From NCBI RefSeq assembly GCF_011764565.1, contig NZ_AP022871.1, forward strand, positions 9,982,320-10,046,319: a DNA stretch of 64,000 nt. Direction: 5' to 3'. Below are positions 61,508 through 64,000 of this stretch, piece by piece (position 1 is the first letter of the stretch; each line of letters begins with the position of its first letter). This DNA comes from Phytohabitans suffuscus. Lineage in GTDB: Bacteria > Actinomycetota > Actinomycetes > Mycobacteriales > Micromonosporaceae. Below the pieces are notes generated by a model. It was not told the origin of the DNA. It ran no database searches and saw only the letters and a program-made list of their open reading frames with translations. A program made the position numbers and the translations under genes.

Positions 61508-61749
61508 CCTGGTAAATAACTGGTTAGGCTGCCTTTGCGGTGTGAGGTGAGGCTGTTTTGGGCTTTCGGTGGCGGGCCAGTTGGCGGGTCATGATGATGA
61601 CCATGGCCCACTGGACCATGGCGGCGTGGTGGTCAGATCGTCGCTCATAGTCACGTACCGTCCTGCGGCATCGGTTGATCCACGAAAATGTCCGCTCGAC
61701 CACCCACCTGCGGGGCAGGACCTGGAACCCGACCTGGCCGGCCAGTTAG
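61506..61749 (-). mobile_element. C-terminal fragment of an IS5-family transposase
   Basis: Minus-strand codons from 61748 to the TAA at 61524 read PRRWVVERTFSWINRCRRTVRDYERR and on to a basic tail, the end of IS5-type DDE transposases including the third acidic residue (VVERTF). The element end GAGCCTGGTAAATAAC at 61506-61521 lies inside the IS66 fragment. The N-terminal two thirds are missing beyond 61749. Confidence 0.78.
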
Positions 61750-61786
61750 GAAAGAGGGCATTCGGAGCGACAGGAGTAAACTTCGG

Positions 61787-62330
61787 ATGAGCAGGTTTGA
61801 CGAGTTAACCACCGCTGATCTCGCGACTCTGGCGGCTTGGCTGGAATCCGACAAGGTGCAAGTCGACCAGCTTGAGCCGTCGCAGTGGCTCGCGCTGGTG
61901 GAGCTGATGACGGCAATGCTCACCGATGTTGCGGATACCGTCAACCGTGATTGGCGTCTCCTGTCAAACGCGTATTTTCGATGCCTGTCTTTAGCGAAGA
62001 GCTCAGGCGTCCTGGATGAGTTTGATTCGGCCGTTCGATCCCTGAATTTTGACGTCGGTTCTGCTAAGAGAATTGGGGCCTCAAGAATCGGTAAGGCTCC
62101 TCAATCCGGAAGAGGCGATAGCGTCATTCTTTCAGCAGCTTCCCTTGTCGCTCAGTGAAGCTCGCGAGCTGTCGAAGAATTGGCGGTCGATTAATGTCTC
62201 GGATATCCGCCGTCTAAGGGCGGCGAAGAACCTGTTAAGCCCAGCCTTAGGGTTCAAACAGCTTATCAAAGACGAACAAACGGCGTCCGCATTAGATGAT
62301 TGGGAAGGTATCTATCCGAAGCTGCCATAG
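61787..62330 (+). CDS. Unknown low-GC gene, possibly one frame-interrupted gene or two overlapping genes
   Basis: Frame one from ATG 61787 (AGGAG about 12 nt upstream) runs to 62158 and starts MSRFDELTTADLATLAAWLE. A second frame is open 62049-62330 and reads PEEAIASFFQQLPLSLSEARELSKNW to the end YPKLP. The character of frame one fades near 62050 where frame two begins, which suggests a single protein of about 180 residues broken at an AATTTTG run. It is helical, has no signal or motif I recognise, and lies beside the toxin-immunity cassette, so an orphan immunity role is conceivable. Confidence 0.5.
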
Positions 62331-62956
62331 GATGCTGGGCAGGACCAGATCTTTCACGATCTTGTTGGTCGAGCCGGTGATCGATTATTGTCGCTTCGTT
62401 AGTGATCGTTTCGGGTTTCGGGTATGACGGCGGCCCGGCCGGTGGCCGGGTAAGGACGGTCCCGGACGAGGCGGGCTCGTCCCGTCCCGTCCGCTGGACG
62501 GTCCCGGGGACGTCCGGGACGGTCGAGGACGTCCGCTGATCGTCCCGGACAGTCGTCCGCTGATCAACTTTCGTGTGGTCGATCATGGAGAACAGTAACT
62601 TCACCGAGACCAAACATGGACACCGCCGGCCACCCCGCGAGGGCCTTGCCGATCGGATCAGCGCCGCCCACCGCGACGTTCGCCGCCAGGCTGGCCAGGG
62701 TGCCGACGATAAGCGCGACCCACGGAATCCAGCCGGTGGGCCGCCCGGCGCGACGTTGCGCCACCAAGTAGAGGCTGGCCACGATCTCCAGCCCGTCCAC
62801 GCTGACCGGGAATGCGTACGACTTCCAGCCAAGTTGGTGATGGTCGATTGCAAGTTCTTGCATGTGGGAGAAGCTGACCGCCCCCGCGACGATGGCCAGG
62901 CCAGCGACGAATAGCGCGGTCACGATCAACAACAGCTTGTCGGTATGGATCCTCAT
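62266..62956 (-). CDS. DUF2637 membrane protein (SpdB-like; frame interrupted)
   Basis: Begins MRIHTDKLLLIVTALFVAGLAIV with AGGTGA ahead of ATG 62956; then FSHMQELA, KSYAFPVSVDGLEIVASLYLVAQRR, PWVALIVGTLASLAANVAVGGAD and AGWPAVSMFG, the multi-helix pattern of DUF2637/Spd proteins of actinomycete plasmids and integrative elements. After SMFG the family sequence (SVKLLFSMIDHTKVDQRT) continues in another frame near 62605, ending at 62266; the uncorrected frame stops at 62564. The hydrophilic tail is Pro/Thr/Arg-rich. Likely linked to plasmid spread, as inference from family. Confidence 0.7.
62450..62560. repeat. Imperfect GTCCCGGAC / GTCCGCTG repeats
   Basis: Short words GTCCCGGAC, GTCCGCTGATC and GGGGACGTCCGGGAC recur several times, many self-complementary. 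They fall inside the Thr/Arg-rich tail of the DUF2637 gene. Confidence 0.45.
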
Positions 62957-63337
62957 CGGGTCACCTCCTTCGCTTCCTCGCCGGCCGCGGTGAGCATGGC
63001 TAGCGCCGACAGCACCGGCCGGACGTCCTCGATGGCAATGGCCATCCCGGTGCCGCCGACGCGGATGCGCAGGTATGTCGAGCACAGCCACGGCGCTACC
63101 GCCTCGGTCAGCCACGCCTGCCCAGTGCGTTCGGGCAGCCACATGGCGCAGGGACAGATCGAGTTGGACCGGTGCGGAGCGGTGCTCGCCGCCAACACCG
63201 GCCTGGTAGCCGTTGGACTGGTTGGCCAGGTTGGCGGTGCACAGGTTGCGGTCGCACCACCCCGGATGGACGAACTCAGCGCTGGCAGGGTGGACCGCGG
63301 TGGGCCGCACGATAGGCTGCCGGTGTTGGTTGGACAT
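62953..63337 (-). CDS. DUF6907 protein of integrative elements (frame interrupted)
   Basis: Starts MSNQHRQPIVRPTAVHP with GAGGAGG ahead of ATG 63337, then PGWCDRNLCTANLANQSNGY, GGEHRSAPVQLDLS; the family sequence continues CAMWLPERTGQAWLTEAVAPW and STYLRIRVGGTGMAIAIEDV in a second frame. Removing one G at 63151-63153 joins them into 127 residues. Cys and His positions suggest a small metal-binding fold. The stop overlaps the DUF2637 start as ATGA. Such pairs are typical cargo of actinomycete integrative and conjugative elements. Confidence 0.65.
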
Positions 63338-63559
63338 AGCGCCTCCTCGGGCGTCGACGCCCAGGTCAGTGGCGCTGCGCCCTGCCCCGGGCTTAAACAT
63401 CTGTCCAACCGGCATTCGATGGAGCTACTGCGACCGCATGAGGTCCGGGGCGGCGGAGGGGTTCGGATTCAGTAGGCGACCGCCGTTCGTCGCAGGACGA
63501 CACGGGCCGGTCGTGGCCGGGATCGTGAGGTCTTCCGACACTGCGGATGGAGACCTCCT
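63338..63559. other. Gap between DUF6907 and MMPL genes
   Basis: Divergent 222-bp interval; no convincing gene. It must hold the promoter of the DUF6907-DUF2637 pair. I see no tRNA gene or att-like repeat. Confidence 0.5.
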
Positions 63560-64000
63560 GTGGCAACGTTGTCGGCTCGGCTCGGCCGGTTCGCTTTCAG
63601 GCGCCGTGGTCCGGTCGTGCTCGTGTGGCTGGTCATCCTGGCCGGGGCGGGCGCGGCCGGGTTGAGCGCGCCCTCGGCGCCGGAGGGTGAGCGGGTGACG
63701 TCCCCGCCGTACCGGTCGGCGATCGAGTCGGCGGTCCGGCAGCTGGGCGAGGGCGGTCAGGTCGCGATGGTGGCCGACCCGTTCGAGGGCGGCGCGGTCA
63801 GCGGCGACGGGTCGCTGGCGTACGCGAGCGTGATGTACGCCGTGAAGGCCAGCGGGGTCACCGACGGGACTCGCGGCGAGATCGAGGCCGCGGCCGGCGT
63901 CGCCCGGCAGGTGGGGCTGACCGTCGAGGCCGGCGGGAGCGCGATGGAGGCCGGTGGGATGGAGGCCGGCGGGGGTGTCGCCGAGATCATCGCCATCGGG
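63560..64000 (+). CDS. MMPL-family transporter, N-terminal part, runs off window
   Basis: Open from GTG 63560 (GGAG 8 nt ahead) to the window edge. It reads LSARLGRFAFRRRGPVVLVWLVILAGAG, the usual first helix of MMPL proteins, and VADPFEGGAVSGDGSLAYASVMYAV, the first periplasmic domain. The stretch that normally follows the first helix (with the FTIPGTESQ motif) is missing: the frame passes from LSAPSAP to EGERVTSPPYRSAIE. About 35 residues appear deleted. The last codons repeat MEAGG. Not the same gene as the MMPL at 52-54 kb. Confidence 0.75.
   Translation, partial: MATLSARLGRFAFRRRGPVVLVWLVILAGAGAAGLSAPSAPEGERVTSPPYRSAIESAVRQLGEGGQVAMVADPFEGGAVSGDGSLAYASVMYAVKASGVTDGTRGEIEAAAGVARQVGLTVEAGGSAMEAGGMEAGGGVAEIIAIG

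Overview
The window is very GC-rich DNA from a filamentous actinomycete. Gene style (SARP and LAL regulators, MbtH, Tat-exported hydrolase, DUF6907/DUF2637 mobile-element genes, many GTG starts and leaderless promoters) fits Streptomyces or Micromonosporaceae; the exact genus is inference. A short stretch near 60.6-62.4 kb is clearly lower in GC and looks acquired.

Region 1 (1-29 kb, all minus strand) is most of an acyl-peptide NRPS cluster. Reading in the direction of transcription: an AfsR-type SARP regulator; two hotdog dehydratase subunits, a ketoreductase, a KASIII and an acyl carrier protein that together can make one 2-enoyl starter; a free-standing condensation domain; SbnA and SbnB homologues that make L-2,3-diaminopropionate; an MbtH protein; an A-T-C-A-T NRPS; and a giant NRPS of at least five C-A(-T) modules that leaves the window on the left with no thioesterase or epimerase yet seen. 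By my manual reading of the A-domain codes the chain would run acyl - Gln-like - unknown - Thr - Asn-like - Asn-like - diamino acid - diamino acid or Ser. Two paired heptamer repeats with an 11-nt period sit in front of the dehydratase and sbnA genes and are probable SARP operators.

Region 2 (29-37 kb, plus strand) holds a class II lanthipeptide synthetase (LanM), an adjacent 74-residue candidate precursor with an unusually short C-terminal TTCCP block, a LAL regulator, and a TauD/SyrP-like dioxygenase that could instead serve the NRPS. 

Region 3 (37-44 kb) contains a short-chain dehydrogenase, a scar of gene remnants (IclR tail, SDR missing its catalytic core, a strong inverted repeat), and a lipid/cell-envelope group (flippase-like protein, PAP2 phosphatase, polysaccharide deacetylase, MGDG-synthase-like glycosyltransferase, DMT transporter). 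Region 4 (44-56 kb) has two more large ATPase regulators, two alpha/beta hydrolases, an MMPL transporter and a cyclic-nucleotide-binding flavoprotein. Region 5 (56-60.4 kb) is a DUF1152 gene and an RHH regulator - DUF4097 - DrrA/DrrB-type ABC operon with a phased operator array. Region 6 (60.4-64 kb) is mobile: an orphan HINT-EndoU toxin tip with a MafI-like immunity gene, nested IS fragments, unknown low-GC genes, a DUF6907-DUF2637 pair from an integrative element, and the start of a second MMPL gene.

An important caution: at least ten genes are interrupted by one- or two-base frameshifts, almost all at short homopolymer runs and mostly consistent with missing bases. I read these mainly as sequence errors, so the affected genes are described as intact in principle.
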